Assembly (NCBI GenBank): GCA_947184155.2
Contig: CAMXCT020000113.1
Coordinates: 699,182 to 763,181 of the forward strand
From: Cladocopium goreaui
Taxonomy: Eukaryota; Sar; Dinophyceae; Suessiales; Symbiodiniaceae
Reading direction: 5' to 3'
DNA length: 64,000 bases
A program made the position numbers and the translations under genes. Of this stretch, positions 1 through 11,812 are shown piece by piece; within the stretch, counting starts at the first letter, position 1, and each line of letters begins with the position of its first letter. The notes under the pieces were generated by a model that was not told the DNA's origin, ran no database searches, and was given only the letters and a program-made list of their open reading frames with translations.

Positions 1-1290
1 CACTTTCAAAGAGTCCAGGACCCTCCTAGCTTTGGCGACAGATCAGTTGTCAACAGGTGCAGTGCCAAGCTCCTCCACAGGCTCCAGCACCCTGCCGAAA
101 TGTCTTCTCGGCAGTCTCCCGGTTGTCTCTCGGTTGTCTCTTGGTTGTCTCTAAGTTGTCTCAAGTAAAACAAGCAACTTCTGCAGATGCATTAATGAAA
201 TTTATATAATGAATAGATAAAGAGGTCCTCATGCTTTGTTCGCCAAAGTTGCCAGACCGTCAATGCCAGACCGGCAAGAGGAAGTCACTGGAAAAATTGT
301 CTGATGGGATGGGGTTGCAGGGTATATCGAACATTAGTTTTGCTGGATACCTTCGGTCCAAAGAAATAGTGTTGGCCACCGAACAGAGCAGTTACAAAAT
401 ACTGCATATTTTGGCATCTCCAGATACAGATGTACATAGATGTGTAATAATGTGGCAACCCAAGAATAGACGCTTTCTGGGCTGTGGGTAGGGTTTGTGA
501 TTTGCCCCACGTCCCCAATTGTGACATTCAGCAAATTGAGGATGGGCTAATTGTTGGGTCTACCACATGATCTGTGCCAAGTTGCCAAACTAAAGGACGA
601 ATATAATGAGGATGGACTGTTCATCTGAGGGAGGACGTTGTGCTAGAAAACTATCAGGGTCTCAGGGATGCACCGTGTTTTCACCACAATCAATCAATCG
701 GTTGAAGTGTAATCGACAGCAAACCATGGATTCTACCAACAAAAACAGGGCATTCAAGCCATTTCGGGCACAAAGTGAATTTGAAGATTGAGTGGCAAAG
801 GGGGATGTGCTTTCCGGTGCCTTCTTGTTCTCTGCTTTGCCTGACGTACAAGAGTGGAACCCTGTGGGTGTGTCGATATGGTCAAATTTAGATAGGGTAG
901 CCACTCGTCATGATGTTCCAGCTAGTTGCTGAAATGACTCGCAAAACATCTCTACAAAAAACTTTAATGAGTGCACAGAGTAGTGCTATCTCCCGATTCC
1001 TTTCAATTCTAAGTACCAGGATTGTGTTGTTGCTAGACCAAAGCTAGTACCCGTGCCCATTTATTGTGTGCAGCATGGGTTCCATTCAAAAGCCAGCAAA
1101 CTCTAAAATTCAAGGAGAGATTTCAAGGGTTCAGATTTTGTTCAGTTTGTCCCCAGTCTAGGTTAGTTTGAAATGGGATCTCATTCCGGTCCACTGTGTT
1201 TACTGTACTGATGTTTCCATACAGATGCTGCTATTTAATTGCCTTCGGCAAGCCCGCCGGCCATAGAGAGGTGGCCCCAAGGGAGTTTGA
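1..1290. other. unique sequence, no gene seen
   Basis: Only short open frames on both strands, none with a recognisable domain, motif or exon-like splice context. Composition is mixed, with a short run of near-repeats of 'ggttgtctc' around 120-160. Nothing else is supported. Confidence 0.5.
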
Positions 1291-1291
1291 T

Positions 1292-1700
1292 GTGCACTCT
1301 AGGTGGAAGCCCGCGAGAGAAGCAAAAGAGAAAAGAAGGAGGAGAAGAAGAAGAAGAATAAGAAAGGAAGAGGAAGACAAAGCCGTAAAACGGAAGCGGC
1401 TTGTGTAGCAAGTGCTGGCTGTAACAACCTATTGATCATATCCCACATTAGTACCGCCCCCAGCAAAGTAGCGCCAGGTACTGTGTATGAGCCCCTGGCT
1501 TGACAGCAGACCGCTGCGTGGAAGAAGACAGGGTGGAAGCGGAGAGAGAAGAAGCTTATGTGCACGCTAGGTGGAAGCCTGAGAGAGAAGCCGAAGAGAA
1601 GCAGAAGAGAAGAGAATAAGAAGAAGAGGAAGAAGAGACGAAGACAGAGCCGTAGATCAGAAGCAGCTTGAGTAGCAAGAGCCTGCTTGAACAACCTAGG
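1292..1700. repeat. diverged duplication of a ~145-bp purine-rich unit
   Basis: 1292-1433 and 1560-1700 are diverged copies. Both start with a 'ctaggtggaagc' motif, run through a GAA/AGA-rich purine tract and end in a similar 'agcaagtgctggctg / agcaagagcctgctt' segment. They are about 268 bp apart. The Lys/Arg-rich or Phe/Leu-rich open frames across them are by-products of the purine bias. Confidence 0.6.
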
Positions 1701-1837
1701 ACCGCATACCAAATGAGTATTGGTCGATGAGTTTAGTACCGTGTGCGTCCTGTGACGAACACCTGTAGACGACTGTAATGCTGTAGGCGGTGTCATTCGC
1801 TACCGGCACTACCACTTTAGTATTTGGGGAAGAAGGG

Positions 1838-2520
1838 AGGAAGGAGTAAAGGAGTAGAAGTAGGAGTAGGAGCAGGCGTCGGAGTAGGAGTCGGAGTAGG
1901 CGTAGGCGGAGGCGGAGGCATAGGCGTAGGCGTAGTCGTAGTCGTAGTCGTAGTCGTCGTCGTAGTAGTAGTAATAGTAGTAGTAGTGGTGGTGGTGGTG
2001 GTGGTAGTAGTGGCAGTGGCAGTGGCAGTGGCAGTGGCAGTGGCAGTAGTAGTAGTAGTAGTAGCAGTAGCAGTAGCAGTAGCAGTAGCAGTAGCAGTAG
2101 CAGTAGCAGTAGCAGTAGTAGTAGTAGTAGAAGTAGTAGAAGTAGTTGAAGTAGTAGTAGTAGTAGTAGTCGTAGTAGTGGTAGTAGTGGTGGTAGTGGT
2201 GGTAGTGGTAGTGGTAGTGGTAGTGGTAGTGGTAGCGGTAGTGGTAGTGGTAGTAGTGGTAGTAGTGCTAGTAGTGGTAGTAGTGGTAGTAGTGGTAGGA
2301 GTGGTAGTAGTGGTAGTAGTGGTAGTAGTGGTAGTAGTGGTGGTAGTGGTGGTAGTGGTAGTATAGTGGTAGTATAGTGGTAGTGGTGGTAGTGGTGGTA
2401 GTGGTGGTAGTGGTAGTAGTGGTGGTAGGTAGTGGTAGTAGTGGTAGTAGTGGTCGTAGTAGTGGTCGTTGTAGTAGTAGTAGTAGCAGTGGTAGTGGTA
2501 GTGGTAGTGGTAGTGGTAGT
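1838..2520. repeat. GTA/GTG/GTC trinucleotide-type array
   Basis: Nearly 700 bp of interwoven trinucleotides and hexamers (GTAGTG, GTAGCA, GTAGTC, GGAGTA). The unit changes in blocks along the array, which suggests stepwise local expansion. The poly-Val, poly-Leu, poly-Thr and poly-Ser open frames here are artefacts of a period-3 repeat. Confidence 0.9.
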
Positions 2521-2564
2521 CAAAGGAAGTTTAGGGGGAGAAACTTCCGTGTTACGGACTTTTA

Positions 2565-2840
2565 GAATGTCAGGGAAAGAGTTAGTCAAAGAAAGAGTTA
2601 GTCAAAGAAACAGTTAGTCAGGGAAAGAGTTAGTCAAAGAAAGAGTTAGTCAAAGAAACAGTTAGTCAGGGAAAGAGTTAGTCAAAGAAAGAGTTAGTGA
2701 GGGAAAGAGTTAGTCAAAGAAAGAGTTAGTCAGGATATGTGAGGTAGTCAAAGAAAGAAATAGCAAAGAAAGAGTTAGTCAAAGAAAGAGCAAAGAAAGA
2801 GTTAGCAAAGAAAGAGTTCGTTAGGGAACGAGTTAGTCAA
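2565..2840. repeat. minisatellite of 'gttagtcaaagaaaga' type
   Basis: Tandem units of about 16-24 bp built from 'agttagtc' plus 'aaagaaag' or 'agggaaag'. The array runs directly into the 397-bp satellite that follows. Confidence 0.85.
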
Positions 2841-2844
2841 AGAA

Positions 2845-4462
2845 ATTGTTCCCTCACTGTAAATGGGATTGCAAGTGGTGCTGGTGGAGGAGTTGCCGAT
2901 GGAGTTTTGAAGGAAGTCTCGCACGAAATGCGTTTTTGAGAGATAGCAGATGCACGAAACCCTGTGTTTTTCCATACAAAGTCCGTCCCCGAACCTCGAT
3001 GATCTACCTCTGCGGTGCGACGGTTGCGAGACGGTCTCGTGTGTGGTCGGATCATGGTCGGATCATTCTCGGATCGGTTCCGCATTGTAAATGGGGTGTC
3101 ACCTGTGTTTCGTGCATTTGTGGTCGACAGAATTCCATTGTGATTTGCAACTGTAGGATCGTTCCCGCAATGTAAATGGGATTGCAAGTGGTGCTGGTGG
3201 ATGAGTTGCCGATGGAATTCCATTGTGATTTGCAACTCTAGGATCGTGCCCTCACTGCAAATGGGATTGCAAGTGGTGCTGGTGGAGGAGTTGCCGATGG
3301 AGTTTTGAAGGAAGTCTCGCACGAAATGCGTTTTTGAGAGATAGCAGCTGCACGAAACCATGTGTTTTTCCGGACAAAGTGCGTCCCCGAACCTCGATGA
3401 TCTACCTCTGCGGTGCGACGGTTGCGAGACGGTCTCGTGTGTGGTCGGATCATGCTCGGATCATTCTCGGATCGGTTCCGCATTGTAAATGGGGTGTCAC
3501 CCGTGTTTCGTGCATTTGTGGTCGACAGAATTCCATTGTGATTTGCAACTGTAGGATCGTTCCCGCAATGTAAATGGGATTGCAAGTGGTGCTGGTGGAT
3601 GTTGCCGATGGAATTCCATTGTGATTTGCAACTCTAGGATCGTTCCCTCACTGCAAATGGGATTGCAAGTGGTGCTGGTGGAGGAGTTGCCGATGGAGTT
3701 TTGAAGGAAGTCTCGCACGAAATGCGTTTTTGAGAGATAGCAGCTGCACGAAACCATGTGTTTTTCCGGACAAAGTGCGTCCCCGAACCTCGATGATCTA
3801 CCTCTGCGGTGCGACGGTTGCGAGACGGTCTCGTGTGTGGTCGGATCATGGTCGGATCATTCTCGGATCGGTTCCGCATTGTAAATGGGGTGTCACCTGT
3901 GTTTCGTGCATTTGTGGTCGACAGAATTCCATTGTGATTTGCAACTGTAGGATCGTTCCCGCAATGTAAATGGGATTGCAAGTGGTGCTGGTGGATGAGT
4001 TGCCGATGGAATTCCATTGTGATTTGCAACTCTAGGATCGTTCCCTCATGTAAATGGGATTGCAAGTGGTGCTGGTGGAGGAGTTGCCGATGGAGTTTTG
4101 AAGGAAGTCTCGCACGAAATGCGTTTTTGAGAGATAGCAGATGCACGAAACCCTATGTTTTTCCATACAAAGTCCGTCCCCGAACCTCGATGATCTACCT
4201 CTGCGGTGCGACGGGTGCGAGACGGTCTCGTGTGTGGTCGGATCATTCTCGGACCATGGTCGGATCATTCTCGGACCATGGTCGGATCGGTTCCGCATTG
4301 TAAATGGGGTTTCAAGTGTTTTTCGTGCATGCGCGGTCGACAGAATTCCATTGTGATTTGCAACTGTAGGATCGTTCCCGCAATGTAAATGGGATTGCAA
4401 GTGGTGCTGGTGGATGAGTTGCCGATGGAGTTTTGAAGGAAGTCTCGCACGAAATGCGTTTT
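2845..4462. repeat. 397-bp tandem satellite, about four units
   Basis: The marker 'ggagttttgaaggaag' recurs at 2901, 3299, 3695, 4092 and 4427, giving periods of 398, 396, 397 and a shortened 335 bp. Copies differ by scattered substitutions and small indels. Each unit holds internal partial repeats ('ttccattgtgatttgcaact', 'aaatgggattgcaagtggtg') that appear two or three times per unit, so it is a higher-order repeat. The conserved core 'agtctcgcacgaaatgcg' also occurs elsewhere in the window. Open frames here are not conserved between units and are not called as genes. Confidence 0.92.
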
Positions 4463-4463
4463 T

Positions 4464-5280
4464 GGCGCTAGTGATTTTCCTTCTAAAAATCCTTTTAAAA
4501 AGTGCTTCAAAATCGTCTTTTTTTCGCTCTGGCGTCGAGATCCGGTTTTGGAGCTACAATTTCCGACGCCGTTGCGTGTAGTTCTATTGTGTTTTGCAAC
4601 TCAATCTCCGCAGATCGCAATGTAATGGCTGCGTCAAGGTTGCTTCATGCTGTGGCTGCATGCGTAATACTATTGTCTTTTGCAGCTGGACTTCGTAAAT
4701 CGTATTGGAGTGGCTGCATGAAGGCTGCGACAGTGATTTGTCAGCAGATTTTCTCCATTTTGGCGCTAGTGATTTTCCTTCTAAAAATATTTTAAAAAAG
4801 TGCTTCAAAATCGTCTTTTTTTCGCTCTGGCGTCGAGATCCGGTTTTGGAGCTACAATTTCCGACGCCATTGCGCGTAGTTCTCTTGTGTTTTGCAACTC
4901 AGTCTCCGCAGATCGCATTGGAATGGCTGCGTCAAGGAGTTTTGAAGGAAGTCTCGCACGAAATGCGTTTTTGGCGCTAGTGATTTTCCTTCTAAAAATC
5001 CTTTTAAAAAGTGCTTCAAAATCGTCTTTTTTTCGCTCTGGCGTCGAGATCCGGTTTTGGAGCTACAATTTCCGACGCCGTTGCGCGTAGTTCTCTTGTG
5101 TTTTGCAACTCAGTCTCCGCAGATCGCATTGGAATGGCTGCGTCAAGGTTGCTTCTTGCTTTGGCTGCATGCGTAATGTCTTTTGCAGCTGGATCTCGTA
5201 CATCGTCTTGGACTGGCTGCATGAAGGCTGCGAAATGGATTTGTTAGCAGATTTTCTCCATTTTGGCGCTAGTGTTTTTT
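4464..5280. repeat. ~300-bp tandem satellite, three units
   Basis: The start 'ggcgctagtg' recurs at 4464, 4762, 4973 and 5267. Units of about 298, 211 and 294 bp share 'ccggttttggagctacaatt' and 'tttccttctaaaaat'. The middle unit has lost its second half and instead contains the 'agtctcgcacgaaatgcg' core of the preceding 397-bp satellite, so the two families have exchanged sequence. Confidence 0.9.
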
Positions 5281-5310
5281 TGTTGCACGTAGGTTTAGAG
5301 CAGTGTGAAG

Positions 5311-6190
5311 TGTGGGGCGTGAAGAGTGCAGTGTGAAGTGTGCAGTGTGAAGGAAGCAGTGGGAAGTGAGAAGTGTGAAGTGTGGAGTGTGAAGTTTAAG
5401 TTTGGAGTGCGAAGAGCGCAGTGTGAAGTGTGAAGTGTGAAGTGTGAGGTTTGGAGTGTGAAGGAAGCAGTGAGAAGTGTGAAGTGTGGACTGTGAAGTG
5501 TGAAGTGTGAGTGAAGTGTGGAGTGTGAAGTGCGAAGTGAGAAGTGTGAAGTGTGAAGTTTGGAAGTTTGGAGTGGGAAGGAAGCAGTGAGAAGTGAGAA
5601 GTGTGAAGTGTGGACTGTGAAGTGTGGAGTGTGAAGTGCGAAGTGAGAAGTGTGAAGTTTGGAGTGTGAAGGAAGCAGTGAGAAGTGAGAAGTGTTAAGT
5701 GAGAAGTGTGAAGTGTGGACTGTGCAGTGTGGAGTGCGAAGAGCGCAGTGTGAAGTGTGAAGTGTGAAGTGTGAGGTTTGGAGTGTGAAGGAAGCAGCGA
5801 GAAGTGTGAAGTGTGGACTGTGAAGTGTGAAGTGTGAGTGAAGTGTGGAGTGCGAAGTGCGAAGTGAGAAGTGTGAAGTGTGAGTTTTGGAGTGTGAAGT
5901 TTGGAGTGGGAAGGAAACAGTAAGAAGTGAGAAGTGTGAAGTGTGGACTGTGAAGTGTGGAGTGTGAAGTGCGAAGTGAGAAGTGTGAAGTTTGGAGTGT
6001 GAAGGAAGCAGTGAGAAGTGAGAAGTGTGAAGTGAGAAGTGTGAAATGTGGAGTGTGAAGTGTGAAGTGGGAAGTGAGAAGTGTGGACTGTGAAGTGTGA
6101 AGTGTGAAGTGTGGACTGTGAAGTGCGAAGTGTGAAGTGTGGACTGTGAAGTGTGAAGTGTGCAGTGTGAAGTGTGAAGTGTGAAGTGGT
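5311..6190. repeat. 7-bp satellite (AGTGTGA/AGTGTGG), array 1
   Basis: About 880 bp of heptamers AGTGTGA, AGTGTGG, AGTGAGA and AGTGCGA, interrupted by 'aggaagcagtgagaag' spacers that make a higher-order unit. Because 7 is not a multiple of 3, all minus frames show a Thr/His/Ser/Leu-rich pseudo-protein. The same heptamer satellite reappears at 18.9-20.6 kb. Confidence 0.93.
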
Positions 6191-6511
6191 TGAAATTGTT
6201 TCTCAATTCCTTTCCTATTTGAACCCTCTCTCAAACCCTTTCTGAAGCCCTCAAGACTCTTTGAGCTGGAAGCAGTACACTCCGTACACTCCAAACTCCA
6301 AAATCTTGCCTGAAAAGTTCTGGAGTTGAAAAAAAACAACAAGGCTCAAATGGTCGATTTCCTTACTAAACCCTCTCGAAAAAGGCAAAAAAACAATCGT
6401 GCAAAGGGGGTGACCCTGAAGACCCCAGACATCAAAATAATAATGTATGTTTGCACACCCCTAAATAAAGTATTTGGATTTCAGGGTTCTAATAAAAATT
6501 TTTGATGGTTG
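6191..6511. other. short unique spacer, no gene seen
   Basis: A transition between two satellite arrays with several A-runs (6330-6340, 6390-6400). Nothing supportable in either strand. Confidence 0.5.
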
Positions 6512-7190
6512 AATACTAAAGTTCCAAGAAAGTTCACTTTATGTGTTCGTTTTCAATTAGGCAATTCATTTGTGAATGCTAAAGTTCCAAGAAAGTTCAC
6601 TTTATGTATTCGTTTTCAATTAGGCAATTCATTTGTGAATACTAAAGTTCCAAGAAAGTTCACTTTATGTATTCGTTTTCAATTACGCAAGTCATTTGTG
6701 AATACTAAAGTTCCAAGAAATTTCACTTTTTGTATTCGTTTTCAATTAGGCAATTCATTTGTGAATACTAAAGTTCCAAGAAAGTTCACTTTATGTATTC
6801 GTTTTCAATTAGGCAATTCATTTGTGAATACTAAAGTTCCAAGAAAGTTCACTTTATGTATTCGTTTTCAATTAGGCAATTCATTTGTGAATACTAAAGT
6901 TCCAAGAAAGTTCACTTTATGTATATATTCGTTTTCAATTAGGCAATGCATTTGTGAATACTAAAGTTCCAAGAAAGTTCACTTTATGTATTCGTTTTCA
7001 ATTAGGCAATTCATTTGTGAATACTAAAGTTCCAAGAAATTTCAATTTATGTATTCGTTTTCAATTAGGCAATTCATTTGTGAATACTAAAGTTCCAAGA
7101 AAGTTCACTTTATGCATTCGTTTTCAATTAGGCAATTCATTTTTGAATACTAAAGTTCCAAGAAAGTTCACTTTATGTATTCGTTTTTAG
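6512..7190. repeat. 63-bp tandem repeat, 11 copies, open in one frame
   Basis: 'aatactaaagttccaag' recurs at about 6513, 6575, 6638, 6701, 6764, 6827, 6890, 6957, 7020, 7083 and 7146. The unit is exactly 63 bp except for a 4-bp insertion (a doubled 'tata') in one copy. Since 63 = 3 x 21, the plus strand reads as a 21-residue repeat around NTKVPRKFTL..RFQLGNSFV, broken only by that insertion. No start context, promoter or flanking exon supports translation, and the very high AT bias argues against a gene, so it is called as a satellite. Confidence 0.93.
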
Positions 7191-7325
7191 TTAGGCAATT
7201 TGTTCGGCGCCACATAGGTCTGAAAAAAATCCAGGAACCCTAAGTGAATGTTTGGCCTAAACTTTATTTTGATGCTCTTAATGATTGGGGGCGAGGGGGG
7301 GTTTATGAATACGATGTTGGCATTG

Positions 7326-7331
7326 TGTATG

Positions 7332-7362
<31 letters not shown>

Positions 7363-7535
7363 GTATGTAAGTATGTAAGTATGTAAGTATGTAAGTATGT
7401 ATGTAAGTATGTAAGTATGTAAGTATGTAAGTATGTAAGTATGTAAGTATGTAAGTATGTATGTATGTATGTATGTATGTATGTATGTATGTATGTATGT
7501 ATGTATGTATGTATATGTGTATGTATGTATACAAG
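7326..7535. repeat. GTAT/GTAA tetranucleotide microsatellite
   Basis: About 200 bp of ATGT with interspersed AAGT units. The Tyr/Ile/His/Thr open frames on the minus strand are artefacts. Confidence 0.95.
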
Positions 7536-8277
7536 CATATGCTGTACATGTACTTTGTTATCCAACTTAAAACATTGTTCAATCCACCTTAATCTTCCGC
7601 AGTTCAAGCTAGCGATGGGTTTTGATAAGCATTGCTAGCATTGCCCATTTAGCTTCACGATTTACCTATCAAGAAGAGGCTGATGTTCATTATGTTGGTT
7701 ATATTATCTGATTATATAGCCCCACTGTATCATATTACATACCCATTGACCATTGATGGTTGGTTTAATCTCCATTTTACTGTATTCCTTGTGATCTTCC
7801 CGTTGTCAAACCACCACGAAACTTTCATGAACTTCCCACATCTTCAGACGGCACCGCCTTGGAAGACCGCCTGCTTCACATAGCGGATTCCCAAGGGATC
7901 AATCTTCCTAGGCTTGAGAAACGTAGATAAATCATGATAAATGGATGTTTAATGGACATTCATCGGGTTTTATTGTGCTTGCTTGGGATTTAACCAGCAA
8001 AAATTGTTTATCTTGGACCCCGTTTGCCACAGGTTACTTGCAAAAACTGTGCTATACAAATAGCGTCTGGGTCTGGCACATTCAACGGTGATACCTGTGA
8101 GAGAAATGATCCGGAGACAACAAATTTACAAGGGAATGTCTATGGGTTCGTTGCGCTCAGAAGTGCTCGATAACATGCATCATGGAAATTACCGACCATG
8201 TGAGTTACTTTGTTCGGGTCGGAAGTTGTTTAGTTTTTAAATGTTTAGGTGTTTATTTTGCTTTCTGGCTGAGCTCT
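7536..8277. other. unique sequence, no gene seen
   Basis: A 66-codon plus frame at 7683 has no recognisable motif. No splice-like junctions continue it. Confidence 0.5.
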
Positions 8278-8562
8278 CTCTCTCTCTCTCTTTTTCTCTT
8301 TCTCTTTCTCTCTCTTTGACTCTCTTTCTCTTTCTCTCTCTTTGACTCTCTTTCTCTTTCTTTCCCTTTCTTTCTCTTTCTTTCTCTTTCTTTATCTTTC
8401 TTTCTCTTTCTTTCTCTTTCTTTCTCTTTCTTTCTCTTTCTTTCTCTTTCTTTCTCTTTCTTTCTCTTTCTTTCTCTTTCTTTCTCTTTCTTTCTCTTTA
8501 TTTCTCTTTCTTCTCTTTCTTTCTCTTTCTTTCTCTCTCTCTCTCTCTCTCTGTCTCTCCAT
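8278..8562. repeat. polypyrimidine CTTT/CT microsatellite
   Basis: A strict strand asymmetry: only C and T over about 230 bp (CTCT, then TTTCTCTTTC units, then CTCT). Polypyrimidine tracts of this kind can form triplex DNA; that is an inference. Confidence 0.95.
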
Positions 8563-10705
8563 CGCCATCCCGAGGGCTGGTTGTGCCTACTTTCCATGCT
8601 CTTTGCAACATTTAGGAGCTGGAACCTTCCATTTTGCAAGCCAACATTTTGGATGGGGCGACCCAACATCATCCTGCAGGTCTTTGCATGTTGGGACTTG
8701 TGTGCTGGCGCTCTGCATGACTTGCAACATAGTGTAAGGGAACAAACATAAGAGTTCTTCCAACATGTCCGGTTTTTGGTATGGTTTTTAGTTGGCAAAT
8801 GTTCTTGATATTGTGAGAGGGCCCCTCAGGAATGCTTCTGGCTGGGGACCCGCAGGAGGCTTCATCCGAGCAATGCAATAGTAATGGACGATTCGTGTTG
8901 CAATGTTGCACTACTGGTGATTAGCTTGTTGCAAATTGGTCTTCTGCAGCAAATTACAATTGTAACTGGGGACGTGCGCCGTGCAATCAAATATGGAAAG
9001 CCTGATAATTAAGATTGAATTATTGACGGGGGCAGCTCTAATGCAAAACAGCTATCAACTCAACTGATCCTTTGCCCCAAGAGGGGCTAGCAGCATCCAA
9101 AAATGAACATAATTTCATTCATCAATGCCCCGTTGATAATCATAAATAGACCCTACAAATTGATAAATAAATAACACATATATATATATATATAATATGT
9201 GCGTGTGTGTGTGTGTGTCCCTAGAAGTTATATATAATTATATAGCTCCCGTTGCTTCACAGAAAAACCATTTAGAGAGGGAGATGTGCTATCTAAAATA
9301 TTTGACATTTGTATATACACATTCATGTTGTTTCTATGAGCTTGATGTGCACGCACATCAGCGCATCAACACTTTTATTGCCACATCCATTCTTGCTATT
9401 AGGTTCTCATTGGTTTCTGGTGATGTGTTCAAAATAAACAAATAACACATACAAACTCACTCCTTTGTATTGTATAGGATGTCCTAGAAATGATAGTTCT
9501 ATAGATGATCTACGAGGTGGCGCTCCCAAACCATAGCTAGGCTGACTTAAAACTTATTTAACTATAGTTTATGAAAAACTATATCTATACCTGGGTTTCT
9601 AAACAAAGACCACTGGGGGACCTCAACTTGCTATAGTTCTGACAGTCCATATGCTTCCAAGGGAAAGCATGGAGGCCGAATCCAGCCAAATAATAGATAG
9701 CTAAGAAACCCGTTTTTTTCGCGGTTGTTGGTGCTTAAGAACACCCGTAAGTTACCCGTAGAATTGCTGGCTGCTGGCTGTTAAGATTCGCCTGTCAAAC
9801 CCTCACATGAAGCCAGCGAGTACATCGTCACGAAGGTCAAAGCCAGGGCCTACTGTAATTCTCAAGTTGGCCGTCACGCCAAGGAAGCAGTCCATGACAA
9901 CTTTCGCATGTTCTCAACTGGACAGATGTGCAAAACAACAGAAACACTCGGGACGACGCCTGGTCGAGATACTGCTCCGATTTGGGAAATTGGCGAGATG
10001 AACAGCAAGAATTCAGTTGCTCTAACAGGCTCAACGCGTTGGATCTCCAGCATGAGGTTCTCAAGGTGCCCGGCACTGTAATATGTCCGACTGTATGTTT
10101 AGAGCTGTGGCCAGCATCACCCGGGAAAACAACTGATGTATAGTCTGATGTCAGCTATCTGGAACTTTGTAGTGAATACAAAGTTCCACGTGCACCTCGT
10201 AATGCATCTGCACCTTTGCACAAGCCGAACCGCAGAGTTCCAAACTAGATCCAGTTGCCATCCAGTCAGAGACATGGGCATGTTGTGGCCACAACTTCCT
10301 TGGCCAACCTGGGTTTTTCCATGTTTTTCCTTATTGTTCAAAGGGGTTACACCAAAGGGTTGCACCAAGACCGAAACTGATGTGTGGCAATTGTGCTGCC
10401 CAAATACTTCATCACGCTTTCTTGAAATCATCCACTTCGTCTTCCACACAAATCGTGGACTTCGCACCCAGAAGGTTCTGACATCAGTCAGTGTGGAGGA
10501 CTCGGCGGCATCAAGCACGCCAAGGAGATCTTCACGGCCGGAATTTCACCAGTTTTTGTACATTGAAGCCGTCGAGACTAAGGTGCAACTTGGAAAAAAA
10601 TGTTACGGCAAGACTGGAAGGTTAGAACGGTGTTCAAATGTTATCCTTCGACATGCTCAAATACCCGCACAGGGCCAATGATTGGTATTTCCTAGACAAC
10701 GAACT
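8563..10705. other. mostly unique sequence; possible gene remnant near 9.8-10.1 kb
   Basis: Contains a TA/GT dinucleotide stretch at 9181-9220. On the plus strand about 9818-10080 reads in one frame as a plausible protein-like piece (…EYIVTKVKARAYCNSQ… to …RWISSMRFSRCPAL) ending in TAA. A second open stretch at 10,136-10,681 has no recognisable content. No family is recognised. I treat these as possible decayed exons only. Confidence 0.25.
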
Positions 10706-10778
10706 CTAAACCCTAAAACCCTAAAACCATCTAAAACCTTAAACCCTAAACTCTAAAACCATCTAAAACCCTAAACAC
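10706..10778. repeat. interstitial degenerate telomere-like repeat (CCCTAAA type)
   Basis: Contains 'aaccctaaaaccctaaaacc', 'ttaaaccctaaactctaaaa' and 'aaaaccctaaac' with interspersed 'atctaaaacc'. TTTAGGG is the telomere repeat of plants and of dinoflagellates. The mixture of 6-, 7- and 8-bp registers shows an old, internal copy rather than a chromosome end. Confidence 0.75.
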
Positions 10779-11708
10779 CAAAGAAGCTCTGAATATCTCT
10801 GAATCCTAAACCAGAAAACATTGCATATACGCAGCATTTCCTGCAATCTCTCTTATCATGTTTGACAACAGGGCATCCTCAATGTTGCAGTCCAGGCAAA
10901 CCACGGGGACTGTGCGTAATCTTAGTTCCCTGATGGCTAAAATCACCTGGGGGTTGGATCCCCCGTTCGGAGTGCAAGGAACGCTAGAACTGTCATGATC
11001 TTATGAGCCGCTTCGCAGACTTGAGGACTAATGAAGTTCACCTTATCGCAGAGGAGGAATCGGTTCCCCCCTTTCCAGCGCAACAAAGGTGATTGGTGGT
11101 CCACCCTGAAAACATCTGACAGTCTTTGCGATGAGACATGAAACATGCTTGACACCAGAAAAGACTTCTGAACACAAAATCACGGTTTGACAGTCCTGTT
11201 GAGAGACCCAGCTCTTGTGGTCATTTCGTCTGTTTTATTTTTTTGTTCAGGAGACACCCTGAGAAAACTCAGGGCATGAGGCTTGGCCCAAAACTGACAT
11301 GGAAAAAATCCAAAAAGCGGGGAAATTGTCAGGTCGACCACAAAGCAACAAGGCAACCAAGCTGTCCAAAGATCATGAATGATCACACCCTGCAGCAAAC
11401 AAAGCCGGTAATGACTTTTTGAGCTGGAAAACTGATGAAAATAATCTATCAAGAGGGAGTTTTCCAGTCTCTACCAAGGAGGGTTGAGGCATCAAAGGGA
11501 AAAATGATAATAACCATCCAACCAATCCAATCCATCCATATCCCCCACATGCTGTTGGGATGAACCAGAAATTTGCAGCTGCGAGTTCGCCACGTCACCA
11601 CCGCCAATTTCGGCCAAGGGATATAGATATAGTCGAAGAATGGACCCTTGGCAATGGCAAGTCAGCAATTCACAAACTGTGAAGTGGCATTTCCCAGGAA
11701 GTTGGGGG

Positions 11709-11812
11709 TACCCTCCGGTAAACTAACATAACTATGGAAAATCACCATTTTTAATGGGTAAATCCACTATAATTGGCCATTTTCAATAGCTATGTTAAAT
11801 TACCAGAGGGTA
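11709..11812. mobile_element. MITE-B copy 1
   Basis: A 104-bp palindromic element. It begins TACCCTCCGGTAAAC..AACATA and ends with the inverted partner GCTATGTTAAATTACCAGAGGGTA. The centre holds 'ctatggaaaatcaccat' and its near inverse. No coding capacity. The ends start and finish with TA, as expected for an element that duplicates TA (Tc1/mariner-like), but this is an inference. Confidence 0.75.

Noticed and set aside
1696..2617. Poly-Leu/Thr and poly-Val open frames on both strands
   Set aside because: Produced by period-3 repeats (GTA/GTG); composition is not that of any protein family.
10136..10681. 182-codon plus frame as a gene
   Set aside because: No recognisable family, odd composition and no splice context; kept only as a possible remnant region.
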